NCBI GenBank assembly: GCA_964456255.1
Contig: CAYWDZ010000007.1
Span: 1 to 30,649 of the forward strand
Direction of reading: 5' to 3'
Source: ZC4RG30 sp964456255
Lineage (GTDB): Bacteria > Pseudomonadota > Gammaproteobacteria > Steroidobacterales > Steroidobacteraceae
DNA: 30,649 nt
The translations under genes were made by a program, and so were the position numbers. The notes beneath the pieces were generated by a model. That model did not search any database. It saw nothing but the letters and a program-made list of their open reading frames with translations, and was not told the origin of the DNA. How positions within the stretch are numbered: position 1 is the stretch's first letter; every line of letters begins with the position of its first letter. This document shows positions 15,272 through 22,961 of the stretch, one piece after another.

Positions 15272-17529
15272 ACAACCAGGCTTTTGAACGACAGTTGCAG
15301 CAGATCGATCCGCCGGCACCGAACCCCGAGGCGCGACTGCGCGCGCGGCGCGCAGCGGTCGAGGAATTCGAACGGCTGCATCAGCAGACCGGGCGCAAGA
15401 CCACGCACCGCGGATGGCAGATGCCGAAGCTGTGGCTGGGCGGCTTCGCCACGGCGTGCCTGGCCATCGTCGGCGTATCGCTCTACTGGATGACGCCGGA
15501 GTCCGAGCGCGCCATTGCTCCCACTCAGGCCGTGCCTGCGGGACCGCAGCCGTCGAACGAGATGACCGTTCAGCAGACGCCTGAAACGGCGACGGCGGCT
15601 GCACCGGCTGCGGTTCCCGCCCAAGTGGCACCGCCGGCTGGCCGAGCGCCCGCGGGCGCGGTGCCTGCACTGGCCAAGTCCAGTGAGCCAGCCTCGACGG
15701 TAAAGCAGGAACTGGCGACGCCCGCTGCCGAATCGGAAGTGTCGCGCACGCCCGGCCCGGTCGATGTCCGCCGCGTGGCGTCGACGTCAAACCGGGCTGA
15801 CGTCGTCGACCTGAACATCATTCCTTCGAACCTGCTCGATCGCATGGATGTGGTGACGGGTAGCGCCCAGGCGACTTATCCCGCGCCTCCTGCGCCTCCT
15901 GCGCCACCTCGAGGTGGCGATGGCGCGCTGCTGGCCGAAGTGCAGGTATCCGGCACGCGCATGCAGGCGCCCAATGTCACCTCGGCCAATCCGGTCACTT
16001 CGATCACGGCCGAGGAGATGAAGCGCCTGGGCATCGTCAATGTCGCGGACGCACTCACCCGGCTGGTCCCGCAGAACACCTCCACGTACCAGCCCACGCT
16101 GGTCGGTGGCGGCGGCGACCGGTTCGCGCAGTTCGCGGTCAATCCCGTGAAGCGCACCGTCGATGAACCGGAGTCCACCTTCTCGATCGATGTGGATACG
16201 TCGTCGTACAGCTATGTGCGGCGCCAGCTCAACTCCGGTGTGTTGCCATCGGCAAGCGCGGTACGCACCGAGGAGATGATCAACTACTTCAACTATGACT
16301 GGCCCGGCGCCGACTCGGTGAGCCAGCCCTTCAAGCCAACCGTGACGGTCAGTGATTCACCCTGGGGCGCGGGCAAGAAGCTGGTGCACATCGGCATCAA
16401 GGGCTACGACGTGCCGGCCACACAGCGCCCCGATGTGAACCTGGTGCTGCTGCTGGATGTCAGCGGTTCGATGAACTCGCCCGACAAGCTGCCGCTGGCG
16501 CAGAGCTCGATGGCGATGCTGCTCGACAGCCTCAAGCCCACCGACACGGTCGGCATCGCGGTGTATGCCGGCGCGGCTGGCGAAGTGCTGCCGCCGACCC
16601 CGGTGAGCCAGAAGCAAACCATTCTGCAGGCGCTGTATGCACTGCGGCCCGGTGGCTCGACGGCGGGCGCAGCCGGCGTGCGGCTGGCCTACGAGATGGC
16701 CTCGCGCAGTTTCCGCAAGGAAGGCGTGAACCGCATCGTGCTGGCCACCGATGGTGACTTCAATGTCGGCATCAATGATGTGAACGAACTCAAGCGCTTT
16801 GTCGAGCAGCAGCGCCAGCGCGGCATCTTTCTGTCGGTGCTGGGCTTCGGCCAGGGCAATTACCGCGACGACATCGCGCAGGCGCTGGCGCAGAACGGCA
16901 ATGGCGTGGCGGCGTATATCGATTCGACCAACGAGGCGCGCAAGGTGCTGGTGGAACAGGCCGGCTCGCAGCTGTTCACCATCGCCAGGGACGTGAAGAT
17001 CCAGGTCGAGTTCAACCCCGAGACCGTGGCCGAATACCGTCTCGTGGGCTACGAGACCCGCGCGCTGAACCGCGAAGACTTCAACAACGACAAGGTCGAT
17101 GCCGGTGATGTGGGCGCGGGCCACACGGTGACGGCGATCTACGAGATTACGCCGGTGGATTCGCCCGCACGGCTCTTCGAGGAGCGTCGTTATGGACCGC
17201 GCGATGCAGCGCCCGCGCCGCGCGGAAATGGGGAGGAATACGGCTTCCTGAAGATCCGCTACAAGCTGCCGGACCAGGAGCAGTCGCGTTTGATCCAGGA
17301 ACCCATCACCGTGAAGACCGGCGTGCCGCGCGCGTTGCGCCAGGATGTGGCCTTCTCAACCGCGGTGGCCGGCTTCGCACAGCTGCTGCAGGGCGGCCAG
17401 TTCACCGGAACACTGAGCTATGACGAGGTGTTCCGCCAGGCCCAGGGCGCGCAGGGCGAGGATCCGCGTGGCTACCGCGCGGAGTTCCTGCAACTGGTGC
17501 GCAGGGCGCAGGGTATGGTCGGTCGCTAG
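15268..17529 (+). CDS. Membrane-anchored VWA protein (YfbK type) with TonB-plug-like segments
   Basis: 753 residues. Cytoplasmic N-terminus about 1-54 with a helix like that of anti-sigma factors, one membrane helix about 55-75 (LWLGGFATACLAIVGVSLYW), then an Ala/Pro-rich linker. Residues about 180-204 (VDLNIIPSNLLDRMDVVTG...) and 224-275 (EVQVSGTRMQAPN..., PVTSITAEEMKRLGI, VADALTRLVPQ) resemble the end and the beginning of a TonB-receptor plug. Then the von Willebrand N-terminal domain (about 294-345), the VWA domain about 390-565 with MIDAS D397-x-S399-x-S401, and a DUF3520-type C-terminus. The start at 15268 is fixed by the ATGA overlap with the sigma gene; the open frame extending to 14848 is a shadow. 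Probably senses or scaffolds in the periplasm and controls the sigma factor; this is inference. Confidence 0.9.
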   Translation: MNNQAFERQLQQIDPPAPNPEARLRARRAAVEEFERLHQQTGRKTTHRGWQMPKLWLGGFATACLAIVGVSLYWMTPESERAIAPTQAVPAGPQPSNEMTVQQTPETATAAAPAAVPAQVAPPAGRAPAGAVPALAKSSEPASTVKQELATPAAESEVSRTPGPVDVRRVASTSNRADVVDLNIIPSNLLDRMDVVTGSAQATYPAPPAPPAPPRGGDGALLAEVQVSGTRMQAPNVTSANPVTSITAEEMKRLGIVNVADALTRLVPQNTSTYQPTLVGGGGDRFAQFAVNPVKRTVDEPESTFSIDVDTSSYSYVRRQLNSGVLPSASAVRTEEMINYFNYDWPGADSVSQPFKPTVTVSDSPWGAGKKLVHIGIKGYDVPATQRPDVNLVLLLDVSGSMNSPDKLPLAQSSMAMLLDSLKPTDTVGIAVYAGAAGEVLPPTPVSQKQTILQALYALRPGGSTAGAAGVRLAYEMASRSFRKEGVNRIVLATDGDFNVGINDVNELKRFVEQQRQRGIFLSVLGFGQGNYRDDIAQALAQNGNGVAAYIDSTNEARKVLVEQAGSQLFTIARDVKIQVEFNPETVAEYRLVGYETRALNREDFNNDKVDAGDVGAGHTVTAIYEITPVDSPARLFEERRYGPRDAAPAPRGNGEEYGFLKIRYKLPDQEQSRLIQEPITVKTGVPRALRQDVAFSTAVAGFAQLLQGGQFTGTLSYDEVFRQAQGAQGEDPRGYRAEFLQLVRRAQGMVGR
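15883..15909 (+). repeat. Three 9-base tandem repeats inside the VWA gene
   Basis: Three copies of a nine-base unit (GCGCCTCCT, third copy GCGCCACCT), encoding Ala-Pro-Pro three times. It forms the hinge between the two TonB-plug-like segments. Slippage here would change linker length without breaking the frame. Confidence 0.7.
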
Positions 17530-17534
17530 AGCGC

Positions 17535-17562
17535 GGGGGAAGCCCGCGATATCGGGCTCCCC
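17535..17562 (+). terminator. Strong hairpin after the VWA gene, terminator-like
   Basis: GGGGA-A-GCCCG pairs with CGGGCTCCCC around a CGATAT loop: about ten GC-rich pairs with one bulged A. It begins six bases after the VWA stop. No T-run follows, so it may work as a Rho-independent terminator only weakly, or protect the 3' end of the message. It ends exactly at the ATG of the broken reading frame at 17563, leaving that ATG without a ribosome-binding site. Confidence 0.45.
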
Positions 17563-17925
17563 ATGCACAGCGCGCAGCGGCGATCCACTTCAGGGCCAGC
17601 ATGGCTGGTGGCGGTTCTGGCAGCACTGCTGTGCGCCCCCGCCACCGCCGACCAGATCGTGGACTGCGACCATGCTTTCGATTCTTCCATCCGTCCGCAC
17701 CTTTGCATTTCGCAACACCACGATGGGCATCGACCGGCCCGAGACCAGCAACCCCATCGTGCTGCAGAAGATCACCGACACGCTGCGGGCAGATTGCTCT
17801 GGCACGGTATCTGGCGGGATCAGGAACAAAGTGGTCCGACACTCTCCAGAAAGCTGTCCGACGACGTGCGCAAGCTGCTGCGCGAGTTTCCGCCGCGCCG
17901 CAAGCAGGGGCTGTTCGTCGACTAG
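17563..17925 (+). pseudogene. Small secreted-protein gene, apparently frameshifted
   Basis: One frame runs from 17563 to the TAG at 17923-17925. Its start encodes a plausible signal peptide (WLVAVLAALLCAPATA), and its end (DDVRKLLREFPPRRKQ) also has the GC-rich third positions typical here. Between about 17672 and 17850 this frame has AT-rich third positions and a His/Arg/Gln-rich product. In that interval another frame reads FRNTTMGIDRPETSNPIVLQ, KITDTLRADC with strongly GC-biased third positions. The simplest reading is two compensating indels, by mutation or sequencing error. The stop shares its bases with the stop of the convergent glutamate-synthase-like gene (CTAG). Family not recognised. 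Confidence 0.45.
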
Positions 17926-19586
17926 CGCCGCGCCAGTTCCTGGCATGGCGCGAAGCTCTCCGCATCGGCCATCGGCCAGTAGGTCTCGAACAGGGAGTGC
18001 GGCCACGGGGCTGCTCCATCGATCGCGGCCAGCAATCCTCCCGGCCTGACAAACAGCACCGAATCCGCCAGCGGGCGCGCTTGCCCATCCTCGCCTCGCC
18101 GCACGATATGCGAGGCGGTGATCTGGTGTGGATGCTGGAGGCCGGCCGCCTGCACCAGCTCGCGCAACGCGTGCAGGGTATTGAGGTGGAACCGGGCCAC
18201 GCGTTCGGCCTTGCCCTCGACCACCAGCGCGCGCTGGCGCCAGGGATCCTGCGTCGTGACTCCAGTCGGGCAGCGCCCGGTGTGGCAATGCTGCGCCTGT
18301 ATGCACCCCAGCGCGAACATGAACGCGCGGGCGGCATTACACCAGTCCGCGCCGAGCGCCATCATGCGCGCGATATCGAAGCCGCTGACCACCTTGCCCG
18401 CCGCACCGATCCGGATGCGCTCGCGCAGATTCAACCCGACCAGCGTGTTGTGGACCAGCAGCAGCCCTTCCTGCAGCGGCGCGCCGACATGATCGGCAAA
18501 TTCCACCGGCGCCGCGCCGGTGCCGCCCTCGGAGCCGTCCACGACGATGAAGTCCGGCGCGATGCCGGTCTTCAACATGGCCTTGCACAGCGCGAACCAT
18601 TCCCACGGATGCCCCACGCAGAGCTTGAAGCCAACGGGCTTGCCGCCAGAGAGCTGCCGCAGCCTCTCGATGAACTGCATCATCTGCACCGGCGTGGAGA
18701 AGGCGCTGTGGGCAGCCGGCGAGATGCAGTCCATACCCATGGGCACACCGCGTGCGGCGGCTATCTCGGAGGTGACCTTGGCCGCAGGCAGCATGCCTCC
18801 ATGCCCGGGCTTGGCGCCCTGCGAGAGTTTCAGTTCGATCATCCTGACCTGCGGCTCGCGCGCCTGCGCGGTGAAGCGATCCGGGTCGAAACTGCCGTCC
18901 GCGTGACGGCAGCCGAAATAGCCCGAAGCGACCTGCCACACGAGATCGCCGCCGTGCCTGCGATGATGCTCGCTGATCGAACCCTCGCCGGTGTCGTGCG
19001 CGAAGCCGCCACGCCGCGCGCCCAGATTCAGCGCGCGGATCGCATGCCCACCCAGCGCCCCGAAGCTCATGCCGGAGATGTTCAACACGCTGGCAGAGTA
19101 CGGCTGCGCGCGCCCCGCGCCGATGGTTACCCGGAAATCCGGTGAACCGATGCGGGTCGGAGCCAGCGAATGGTTGATCCATTCGTACCCGTCGGCATGC
19201 GCATCGAGCTGGGTGCCGAAGGGACGCTGGTCGGGATCGCCCTTGGCACGTTGATACACGAGCGAACGCTGCAGGCGGGAGAACGGATGCGCCTCCACGT
19301 CGCTCTCGATGAAGTACTGCCGGATCTCGGGCCGCACGAACTCCAGCAGGAACCGCAGGTGTCCCACCAGAGGGTAGTTGCGCAGGATTGCATGCCGGGC
19401 CTGGACGCTGTCACGCAGGCCAACCAGAAACAGCGGCAGCGAGACGGCGAACACGATGACTGCAGCAGCCGCATGACCGGCCTGCGACCACCAGATGACA
19501 CTGGCCGCGGCAGCCACACCTGTCACCAGCCACGTCACATAGCGAAGAGGAACGATGGCGCGAGCGGTTCGTGAACGGACGGACAT
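17922..19586 (-). CDS. Membrane-anchored FMN-binding glutamate synthase-like protein
   Basis: 554 residues. Two membrane helices near the N-terminus (about 13-55, RYVTWLVTGVAAAASVIWW and HAAAAVIVFAVSLPLFLVGL) precede a domain equivalent to the synthase domain of the GltB large subunit, without the glutaminase domain. Visible landmarks: ISGMSFGALGGHAIRALN, GGFAHDTGEGSIS, KLSQGAKPGHGGMLP, DFIVVDGSEGGTGAAP, and the cysteine cluster CIQAQHCHTGRCPTG that holds an iron-sulphur centre. Such stand-alone proteins occur widely in proteobacteria; whether they make glutamate is doubtful, as no GltD or glutaminase partner is present here. AGGA six bases before the ATG supports the start. Divergent from a TetR-type regulator gene 50 bases away. 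Confidence 0.92.
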   Translation of the reverse strand: MSVRSRTARAIVPLRYVTWLVTGVAAAASVIWWSQAGHAAAAVIVFAVSLPLFLVGLRDSVQARHAILRNYPLVGHLRFLLEFVRPEIRQYFIESDVEAHPFSRLQRSLVYQRAKGDPDQRPFGTQLDAHADGYEWINHSLAPTRIGSPDFRVTIGAGRAQPYSASVLNISGMSFGALGGHAIRALNLGARRGGFAHDTGEGSISEHHRRHGGDLVWQVASGYFGCRHADGSFDPDRFTAQAREPQVRMIELKLSQGAKPGHGGMLPAAKVTSEIAAARGVPMGMDCISPAAHSAFSTPVQMMQFIERLRQLSGGKPVGFKLCVGHPWEWFALCKAMLKTGIAPDFIVVDGSEGGTGAAPVEFADHVGAPLQEGLLLVHNTLVGLNLRERIRIGAAGKVVSGFDIARMMALGADWCNAARAFMFALGCIQAQHCHTGRCPTGVTTQDPWRQRALVVEGKAERVARFHLNTLHALRELVQAAGLQHPHQITASHIVRRGEDGQARPLADSVLFVRPGGLLAAIDGAAPWPHSLFETYWPMADAESFAPCQELARR

Positions 19587-19600
19587 GATTGTTCCTGCGA

Positions 19601-19606
19601 TATACT
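19601..19606 (+). promoter_or_regulatory. Possible -10 element (TATACT) of the TetR-type gene
   Basis: TATACT matches five of six consensus bases and lies 30 bases before the ATG at 19637, inside the 50-base gap between two divergent genes. No good -35 element is visible at the usual distance. I found no clear palindrome for the regulator to bind. Confidence 0.25.
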
Positions 19607-19636
19607 TGGCCGCCGCATTATCCGCCCTTCGACACG

Positions 19637-20242
19637 ATGCCTGTACCGCGCAAGCGGCCCAAGACCCGCACTCCCGGCCGTCCCCGATCGGAAGCCTCGC
19701 GTGAGGCCATCCTCAAGGCCGCCTACCAGATCCTGAATGAGAACGGCTTGGCCGGTTTCACGGTCGAGGGCGTCGCGGCGCGCGCTGGCGCGGGCAAGGC
19801 CACCATCTACCGCTGGTGGAAATCCAAGGGCACGCTGGCCATCGAAGCCTTTCTGGTGTCGCTCACGCCACGGCTGGAACAGCGCCGTGAAGGACCCTCA
19901 GCCATCGCCAATCTGCGTGCGCAGGTACACCATGCTGCCGGCATCTATCGCGGCCGCGCCGGACAGCTGCTGCGCGAACTGATTGCGCTCGGCCAGGAAG
20001 ACAGCCAGACCAGCCGGCGGCTGCGCACGGATTTCGTCGAGCCGCGCCGGCTCGCGGCCATGCGCCTGCTGGAGCGGGCGGTCGCAAGCGGCGAGCTCCC
20101 GCCGGACACGGACATCGCCGTGCTTGCCGATGCCCTTTGGGGCCCGATCCTGCACCGTCTGCTGGTCAGCCACGCCCCGATTGACCGCGGCTTCATCGAG
20201 AAGCTGCTGGACCTGGTGCTCGGCGGCGCCACGCGCCGCTAG
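19637..20242 (+). CDS. TetR/AcrR-family transcriptional regulator
   Basis: 201 residues. A basic N-terminal arm (RKRPKTRTPGRPRSEASR) leads into the TetR helix-turn-helix: AILKAAYQILNENGLAGFTV, EGVAARAGAGKATIYRWWKS. The C-terminal ligand domain follows the common TetR_C pattern (RAGQLLRELIALGQEDSQTS, FVEPRRLAAMRLLERAV, DALWGPILHRLLV). The ATG at 19637 is chosen over a TTG at 19589, because the latter would add an unlikely leader overlapping the promoter region. Divergent from the glutamate-synthase-like gene with only 50 bases between, so it most likely represses itself and that gene. The inducer is unknown. Confidence 0.92.
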   Translation: MPVPRKRPKTRTPGRPRSEASREAILKAAYQILNENGLAGFTVEGVAARAGAGKATIYRWWKSKGTLAIEAFLVSLTPRLEQRREGPSAIANLRAQVHHAAGIYRGRAGQLLRELIALGQEDSQTSRRLRTDFVEPRRLAAMRLLERAVASGELPPDTDIAVLADALWGPILHRLLVSHAPIDRGFIEKLLDLVLGGATRR

Positions 20243-20246
20243 CGAC

Positions 20247-20978
20247 TCAAGGCTTCCCGTATTCTTCCGCGAACGAGGGATCGCAGTCGTAGGCGTGAAC
20301 GTGATCCCCGGCGGTACGGCGCCACGAGATGTAACGCACACCCGGTGTTTCGAGGACTTCCGGGTCCTCGTACAACTGGCTGGCGACCAGCGTCTTGCCG
20401 CCATCGGCCAGGCGGTAGCGCTCCGTGACCACGATGTTGTCGCTGTGTTCCAGGCCATTGTTGGTGATGGTGGCCGACTTCAGGTGCGTGGTCACGACCA
20501 CCAGCTGGTCGCCCTCCCAGTGCGCGCGCGAATAGCCAACCTTCGTGTGTGGCGCGTCCGCCGGCCAGCCCGGCTTGTCCCCCATCACGAACACGCGCGC
20601 CATGTCCATGTACTCCAGGCGCATCACGATCAGATCGCGCCCCTGGTAGATCTCGATCGGGAACGGGCCCTGCACTGCATAGACGATGGAGGGAATCAGG
20701 CAGGCCGTGCTGATGGTCAGGCCGGCACGCGGGTTCCAGTCCTTCGCCCGCTGGAGCGCATCGGGCGTGAGCTTCAGGCCACCAAAGTCCATCGCGCCGA
20801 ACTCTGCCGCGCCGGCATCGCGCATGAATACGGCGCCCTTGGGAACGAACTTCGCGAGTTCCGGATCAGGTTCGTTTCTGGATGCAGGCGACCAGAACCC
20901 CGACAGATCGGGGGGCTCGGCCAGCGCGGGCAGCATCACCAGCAACGCGGGCAGCAGCAGCACCATCCGGCATCTCAT
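20247..20978 (-). CDS. Secreted protein of an uncharacterised family (paralogue 3)
   Basis: 243 residues, signal peptide about 1-20 (MVLLLPALLVMLPALA). Same motif order as the two genes at 4774 and 5550: DLSGFWSPAS, CLIPSIVYA, PFPIEIYQGRDLIVMRLEYM, GYSRAHWEGDQLVVVTT, NIVVTERYRL. The C-terminus has AYDCDPSFAEEYG. The ATG overlaps the stop of the upstream DUF6152 gene (ATGA), so the two are coupled. The longer open frame reaching 21353 is a shadow of the DUF6152 gene. Function unknown; repeated partnership with DUF6152 suggests the two families act together in the periplasm. Confidence 0.8.
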   Translation of the reverse strand: MRCRMVLLLPALLVMLPALAEPPDLSGFWSPASRNEPDPELAKFVPKGAVFMRDAGAAEFGAMDFGGLKLTPDALQRAKDWNPRAGLTISTACLIPSIVYAVQGPFPIEIYQGRDLIVMRLEYMDMARVFVMGDKPGWPADAPHTKVGYSRAHWEGDQLVVVTTHLKSATITNNGLEHSDNIVVTERYRLADGGKTLVASQLYEDPEVLETPGVRYISWRRTAGDHVHAYDCDPSFAEEYGKP

Positions 20979-21391
20979 TTCTGTTCCTCGACGGCCTGGA
21001 TGGCCACGCCACCCACGGGGGTGCCATCGGCGCGCTTCACGGAGCGCATGCGCAGGTAGTTCGTGCCATCGCGCGCGGGCCAGCCATCGATGGTGATCAC
21101 GTCGCCGAACTTGAGGATGGTGCGGGTCCAGCCCCGTCTTTCCAGGATGGACGGCGAATTGGTCTCTGCCTTCCAGGTCTCTTCGGTGCCATCGCTCTTC
21201 TTGACGGTAATGCGAATCAGCCCGTGTGGATTGCGGAACTGGAACTCCTGCACCACGCCGGTGACGGTCACGGTGCGGTCCGAATCGAAGAACACCGCGA
21301 AGGAATGGTGTGCCATCACCGGCATGGCCAGGGTCAGCAGCAAAGCCGCGCACCAGCCGGGTGCTGCATTTCCCAACAATCTTGATCTCAT
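20975..21391 (-). CDS. Exported DUF6152-type protein (second copy)
   Basis: 138 residues, signal peptide about 1-27 ending VMAHH. The mature core parallels the gene at 4229: HHSFAVFFDSDRTVTVTG, VVQEFQFRNPHGLIRI, NSPSILERRGWTR, LKFGDVITIDGWPARDG. It lacks the Pro/Gly tail of the other copy. The start is well supported by GGAGGT seven bases before the ATG. First gene of a two-gene coupled unit; divergent from the membrane protein gene at 21448 across 56 bases. Confidence 0.85.
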   Translation of the reverse strand: MRSRLLGNAAPGWCAALLLTLAMPVMAHHSFAVFFDSDRTVTVTGVVQEFQFRNPHGLIRITVKKSDGTEETWKAETNSPSILERRGWTRTILKFGDVITIDGWPARDGTNYLRMRSVKRADGTPVGGVAIQAVEEQK

Positions 21392-21447
21392 GGGTGCCAC
21401 CTCCTCGTGGCCTGGCCTATACTGCCACCGAGCGGGGGAATTCTTAC

Positions 21448-21924
21448 ATGGACATCCATCAATTCGGGGATTGGCTTGCCCAGACCGGGCCAAGCCAGGC
21501 AATTCAGGCGAGCACGTGGGCAATACCGACCATCCAGTCGGTGCATATTCTCGCGCTGGCGCTGACTTTCACTGCAGCGCTGCTGCTGTCGCTGCGCTTT
21601 GCGGGCTGGGGCCTCACTTCCGAGCCGCTGCCGCAGATGGCCGAGCGCAGCGTACGGCGCATCTGGTGGTTGCTGCTGGTGCTGCTGATCACCGGCGCGC
21701 TGCTGATCACCGCCGAACCGGGCCGCACCATCACCAACAAGATGTTCTACGCCAAGATGATCATGCTGGCGGTGGTGATCGCCCTGACCCTGTGGCTGGC
21801 TGCGGCGGCCAAACGCGGCGAGAGGGCCACCGGCCTGCAGCTGCTGGTCGCCGCCATTTCCGTAGTGCTGTGGATCGGCATCATCTTTGCCGGCCGCTTC
21901 ATTGCCTATTACGAATCCTTCTGA
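21448..21924 (+). CDS. Four-helix membrane protein, DUF6644-like (first of two)
   Basis: 158 residues with four hydrophobic segments: about 25-50, 72-92, 100-122 and 130-152. Opening MDIHQFGDWLAQTGPSQAIQ, then WAIPTIQSVHILALALTF, RRIWWLLLVLLITGALLI, NKMFYAKMIMLAV. Resembles small integral membrane proteins of the DUF6644 type; I am only moderately sure of that number. GGGGGA eight bases upstream supports the ATG. Histidines in the first helix (QSVHIL) line up with SSHVVF in the next gene and could bind haem or metal, but this is speculation. Followed 13 bases later by a paralogue of exactly the same length. Confidence 0.8.
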   Translation: MDIHQFGDWLAQTGPSQAIQASTWAIPTIQSVHILALALTFTAALLLSLRFAGWGLTSEPLPQMAERSVRRIWWLLLVLLITGALLITAEPGRTITNKMFYAKMIMLAVVIALTLWLAAAAKRGERATGLQLLVAAISVVLWIGIIFAGRFIAYYESF

Positions 21925-21937
21925 GCGGGCGCGACCC

Positions 21938-22414
21938 ATGCAACAGAGCTTTTTTGAATGGCTGCAGAACACACCGCTGGCGGTGTCCGTGGGCGAAACC
22001 TGGTTTCCCTGGGTCGAATCCTCACATGTGGTGTTCACCGCCGTCGTGGTTGGCAGCATCCTCGCCGTCGACGCCCGCCTGCTGAGCCTGGGCCTGAAGA
22101 ACCTGCGGATCACGCAGATTTCCAGGCAGCTGCTGCCCGTCACCTGGATCGCATTCGCCGGCGCTGCAATGACCGGCTCGCTGCTGTTCATGGCCAATGC
22201 CACCGGCTACATCCACAACACGCCTTTCCTGGTGAAGATGTGTCTGCTGCTGGTGCTGGGCATCAACATGGCCTACTTCCACGTGGTCACGTATCGCAAC
22301 GTGGAACAGTGGGATATCGGCAAACCATCGCCGGCCGCCCGCACGGCCGGGCTCATCTCAACCGTTGTCTGGATTGCCGTTATCGGTTTCGGTCGCTGGA
22401 TCGGCTTTGTCTGA
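21938..22414 (+). CDS. Four-helix membrane protein, DUF6644-like (second of two)
   Basis: 158 residues, same length and helix layout as the preceding protein: QSFFEWLQNTPLAVSVGE, WFPWVESSHVVFTAVVVGS, LLPVTWIAFAGAAMTGSLLF, TPFLVKMCLLLVLGINMAYF, ISTVVWIAVIGFGRWIGFV. The shared skeleton (F..WL..TP/GPS, W..P..ES/QS-H, F..K...L, W......GRxI) marks them as tandem paralogues, perhaps subunits of one heteromeric complex. The last 57 bases overlap the 3' end of the convergent lipoprotein gene. Function unknown. Confidence 0.8.
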   Translation: MQQSFFEWLQNTPLAVSVGETWFPWVESSHVVFTAVVVGSILAVDARLLSLGLKNLRITQISRQLLPVTWIAFAGAAMTGSLLFMANATGYIHNTPFLVKMCLLLVLGINMAYFHVVTYRNVEQWDIGKPSPAARTAGLISTVVWIAVIGFGRWIGFV

Positions 22415-22927
22415 AGCTGGCGCCGGCTGCGCTGCGCCGGCTTCGGCTTTTGCCACCAGCACCGGAATGACATAGAGCGTCTCCGGCGCATCCGGGCCGG
22501 TCGACAGACGCACCGATAGTGCCGCCAGCCCGATGGCCTGCGGGGTGAGAGTCAGCTCGTGGCTGGCCCGGTAGGAGCGCGACGAACCCGAACCGGCTTC
22601 CTCCAGCATCAGATCCAGCCGGGCAGCGCCCGCAGCGATCGCGAGGCTCTCCGATTCAATGACGACGTGCAATTGCGGCAGGGGCGCCGAGGTGGACGCA
22701 ATGAGCTGCAATCCGAAGGGCTTGCCCACCACGGGCCGGGAGTCGATCACGAACCGCAGCTGCGCCACAGCCGTGCCCTGGGACTCGAGCGCCGCGGCGA
22801 CGGAATCATCGCCGCCCGCCGCCGGTCGGGAATCCGTCGCCGACGATGCCTGCCCGGCATCGTCCTCGCCCTTGCTGCCACATGCGGCCAGCATCAGCGC
22901 CAGGGTTGCGACCAGAAGATACTTCAT
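22358..22927 (-). CDS. Putative lipoprotein of unknown function
   Basis: 189 residues. Lipoprotein signal MKYLLVATLALMLAAC with Cys16. After an acidic, Ser/Gly-rich linker comes a beta-rich domain (VAQLRFVIDSRPVVGKPFGL, LPQLHVVIESESLAI, SYRASHELTLTPQAIGLAAL, TLYVIPVLVAKA) that looks like an immunoglobulin-type fold, then an acidic tail (SDKADPATETDNGNPDNG). I do not recognise the family. It follows the SrkA-like gene on the same strand by 34 bases. Its 3' end overlaps the convergent membrane-protein gene by 57 bases. The much longer open frame running to 23815 is a shadow of the kinase gene. Confidence 0.75.
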   Translation of the reverse strand: MKYLLVATLALMLAACGSKGEDDAGQASSATDSRPAAGGDDSVAAALESQGTAVAQLRFVIDSRPVVGKPFGLQLIASTSAPLPQLHVVIESESLAIAAGAARLDLMLEEAGSGSSRSYRASHELTLTPQAIGLAALSVRLSTGPDAPETLYVIPVLVAKAEAGAAQPAPASDKADPATETDNGNPDNG

Positions 22928-22961
22928 GCGGGGTTCTTGTTCCCAGGCCTGCACGGCCCAC

